From the NCBI GenBank assembly GCA_030537195.1, contig JAUNOK010000009.1, forward strand, positions 23,449 through 87,448: a stretch of 64,000 bases of DNA. Reading direction: 5' to 3'. The position numbers and the translations under genes were made by a program. Positions 63,704-64,000 of this stretch are shown here, piece after piece (positions within the stretch are counted from its first letter, which is position 1; each line of letters starts with the position of its first letter). Below the pieces are notes generated by a model. It did not search any database, was not told where the DNA came from, and saw nothing but the letters and a program-made list of their open reading frames with translations. The stretch comes from Eubacteriales bacterium (lineage in GTDB: Bacteria > Bacillota > Clostridia > Lachnospirales > Lachnospiraceae).

Positions 63704-64000
63704 ATGGCAGATAGAATAGCAGAACATCCAATACTGGGGGTTCAGGAAAAAGGAGCTTTGGTTGAATTTAATTTTGACGGTAAGAAAGTGCAGGGATATG
63801 AAGGTGAGCCGATTGCAGCAGCACTAAAGGCGGCAGGAGTCATGGTACACAGATACACAAAGAAGGAGCATAAGCCCAGAGGAATATTCTGTGCAATAGG
63901 AAGATGTACAGACTGTGTAATGGTTGTAGATGGTGTGCCAAATGTAAGAACATGCATAACACCACTGAAAGCCGGAATGGATGTAAGAACCCAGTATGGT
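63704..64000 (+). CDS. 2Fe-2S ferredoxin-like subunit, 3'-truncated by window edge
   Basis: The first 99 residues of a (2Fe-2S)-binding protein. VEFNFDGKKVQGYEGEPIAAALKAAG near 20 and the cluster cysteines in GIFCAIGRCTDCVMVVDG and NVRTC match the small 2Fe-2S subunit or N-terminal domain of sarcosine-oxidase/HcnA-like amine dehydrogenases. It is likely the first subunit of a larger oxidoreductase running off the window. ATG 63704 has AAAGGA 10 bases upstream; ATG 63695 is less well placed. Confidence 0.75.
   Translation, partial: MADRIAEHPILGVQEKGALVEFNFDGKKVQGYEGEPIAAALKAAGVMVHRYTKKEHKPRGIFCAIGRCTDCVMVVDGVPNVRTCITPLKAGMDVRTQYG

Overview
The window is a low-GC, Gram-positive-style chromosome segment. 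Ribosome binding sites are strong (AGGAGG type), terminators are compact hairpins with T tracts, and the leucine codons outside the central locus favour CTT and TTA. The gene set (ECF S component, K+-type membrane pyrophosphatase, GH5 and GH95 glycosidases, MATE pumps, L-tartrate dehydratase, SipW-type secretion) fits a gut Lachnospiraceae of the Lachnospira/Eubacterium kind. The assignment to family is an inference from content; I cannot name a species.

Layout. 1-2.5 kb: end of a metallophosphatase, then a two-gene ATPase/RloB-like pair that resembles AbiL-type phage defence. 2.5-8.8 kb: two Gfo/Idh/MocA oxidoreductases, a small conserved protein, an ECF substrate-binding protein, a MATE pump and O-acetylhomoserine sulfhydrylase. 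8.8-10.3 kb: a HipB/HipA-like toxin-antitoxin candidate with a palindromic operator placed inside its promoter. 10.3-16 kb: Dabb and HD-domain proteins, an aminotransferase, a VanZ-RDD membrane protein and a second MATE pump. 15.8-23.3 kb: a membrane-anchored GH5 endoglucanase followed by a two-component system and a MacB/FtsX-type ABC transporter. 23.4-25.3 kb: a VanY-like carboxypeptidase and an AAC(3)-family acetyltransferase.

25.25-50.34 kb is the outstanding region: a 25-kb, single-orientation locus bounded by a 49-bp imperfect direct repeat (46/49 identical). The repeat covers the overlapping 3' ends of the AAC(3) gene on one side and the LysR gene on the other. These two genes were therefore probably convergent neighbours before the locus was inserted between them. 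Inside are six proteins sharing a TasA-like signature (YAWF-type signal, LxPxST, a WxEGCDxxC-type motif), three further SipW-signal proteins, two Ser/His (SipW-type) signal peptidases, a membrane-anchored McrB-like AAA+ ATPase with a DUF2357/McrC-like coiled-coil partner, a PilZ (c-di-GMP receptor) protein and a 3448-residue GLUG-repeat adhesin with no sortase motif. I read it as an uncharacterised surface-fibre system in which a McrBC-type motor pair has been recruited to secretion or assembly under c-di-GMP control. No recombinase is visible.

50.3-54.3 kb: a LysR-divergent operon (SLC13-type transporter, TtdA, TtdB) arranged like an L-tartrate utilisation locus. 54.4-64 kb: a K+-stimulated membrane pyrophosphatase, a PsiE-like protein, a GH95 glycosidase, a Nudix hydrolase, AzlCD, an isochorismatase-like hydrolase, a five-copy 62-bp tandem hairpin array, an iron-containing alcohol dehydrogenase and the start of a 2Fe-2S protein.
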